The notes under the pieces were generated by a model. It was not told where the DNA came from. It saw only the letters and a program-made list of their open reading frames with translations, and searched no databases. A stretch of 5,436 nucleotides of DNA from a bacterium. Lineage in GTDB: Bacteria; Zhuqueibacterota; Zhuqueibacteria; Thermofontimicrobiales; Thermofontimicrobiaceae. Numbering within the stretch: the first letter of the stretch is position 1; each line of letters begins with the position of its first letter. Shown one piece after another: positions 4,878-5,436 of this stretch. Position numbers and translations under genes: made by a program. The DNA lies in the NCBI GenBank assembly GCA_025453735.1, contig JALOPY010000213.1, positions 1 to 5,436 on the forward strand, written 5' to 3'.

Positions 4878-5436
4878 TTATTTATCAGTACGCGGATTCG
4901 AATCGGTCGTGCCATTATCATACATACCGACAAACTCGGTGACTTTTCCAGCAGCATCTTTATTGAATTTGATCCGGAAATATTCCAGTCCTTCCACCAT
5001 GAAGGTGTCATCGCCCATGGGAGCGAGCTTATATTTTGGGCGATCGGTTCGCTGGTAATAGAGCGCGCTGTTTTCCAGCCAAATTCTCCGGGGACCATAA
5101 ACTCCGACATAGGCTTGCAATGATTTTTCATCCAACTTCACCGGATTTTTTTCGGCATCAAGCCCTTTGAGCGCCCATGCCAGTTGTAGCTTTTTCGCTT
5201 CGTCTGACTCTTTTTCCATCAGGGCTTTGGTCGCTTCAATTCGGGCAACCATCAGCGCTTCAGCAGCCGGGACTTTGATGTGAGGCTCGATGCCAGTGCC
5301 TTCCCAATTTGTCCTGGTAATCGGATTCACTGCCCTGCCAAATGGCAATGACATGGCGATATTTAAATTTTCAAAAACCCTGCCTTCCACAGGATGAGCG
5401 CCGCCGCCAGTGGTTTCACCGATGATGGTGCCTCGT
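4878..5436 (-). CDS. S41 family tail-specific peptidase, C-terminal part (cut by the window edge)
   Basis: Open frame entering from the right edge, 185 residues visible, stop at 4878-4880. The first visible residues (RGTIIGETTGGGAHP) and LPFGRAVNPITRTNWEGTGIEP at about 30-51 are hallmark segments of the C-terminal half of the S41 (C-terminal processing/tricorn-like) serine peptidase domain. The catalytic Ser/Lys region lies upstream, outside the window, so activity cannot be judged. A charged helical linker covers about 57-95. A beta-rich tail (about 100-185: YVGVYGPRRIWLENSALYY, then FRIKFNKDAAGKVTEFVG) resembles the DUF3471-type domain often attached to S41 peptidases and beta-lactamase-fold hydrolases. 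The protein is probably exported. A GTG at 5388-5390 could be mistaken for the start, but the family motif upstream shows the frame continues. It is likely cotranscribed with the serine hydrolase gene. Confidence 0.88.
   Translation of the reverse strand, partial: RGTIIGETTGGGAHPVEGRVFENLNIAMSLPFGRAVNPITRTNWEGTGIEPHIKVPAAEALMVARIEATKALMEKESDEAKKLQLAWALKGLDAEKNPVKLDEKSLQAYVGVYGPRRIWLENSALYYQRTDRPKYKLAPMGDDTFMVEGLEYFRIKFNKDAAGKVTEFVGMYDNGTTDSNPRTDK

Noticed and set aside
4811..5131. Minus-strand frame overlapping the S41 peptidase tail in another phase
   Set aside because: The S41 frame has family motifs; this one has none and runs through the 21-bp inverted repeat.
4878..5390. Reading the S41 fragment as a complete small protein starting at GTG 5390
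   Set aside because: The same frame stays open to the window edge and encodes the conserved GETTGGG segment of the S41 domain upstream of that GTG.

Overview
The window carries five genes, all on the minus strand, so transcription runs from right to left. Every one looks like a cell-envelope protein. Sec-type signal peptides, a lipobox, a Spy/CpxP-like protein, a TPR-tailed serine hydrolase and an S41 peptidase point to a Gram-negative-type bacterium. The style of the proteins fits the Bacteroidota/Ignavibacteria/KSB1/Caldithrix neighbourhood, but that is an impression from protein style and no marker gene here fixes the phylum.

Layout from right to left, in transcription order: (1) the C-terminal part of an S41 tail-specific peptidase running off the right edge (4878-5436). 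(2) A 94-nt gap filled by a 21-bp perfect inverted repeat that ends just before the Shine-Dalgarno of the next gene. (3) A secreted class C beta-lactamase-fold serine hydrolase with a C-terminal TPR segment (3347-4783). (4) An AT-rich stretch (2879-3346) with a 14-bp hairpin and a possible promoter. (5) A short FemAB-like aminoacyltransferase (1970-2878), more AT-rich than its neighbours. (6) A second gene-poor stretch (1616-1969) with a likely promoter and an unexplained 48-codon frame on the plus strand. (7) A Spy/CpxP-like LTxxQ periplasmic protein (1133-1615). (8) A long hairpin, then an operator-like set of CCAACGGAT boxes. (9) A lipoprotein with a CBM9/DOMON-like fold and a Gly/Arg/Met-rich insertion (104-967).

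The S41 peptidase and serine hydrolase probably form one transcription unit, and the Spy-like protein and lipoprotein another. The FemAB-like gene sits alone between them.

The most interesting signals are outside the coding regions. Four of the five genes have an inverted repeat 6-19 nt after the stop codon, none with a clear U-tract; only the FemAB-like gene lacks one. A 30-bp leader segment before the lipoprotein gene is repeated (24 of 30 identical) just beyond that gene's 3' hairpin at the left edge, which suggests that the next gene to the left shares its regulation or is a paralogue. I see no CRISPR array, tRNA, rRNA, transposase or recognised defence system.
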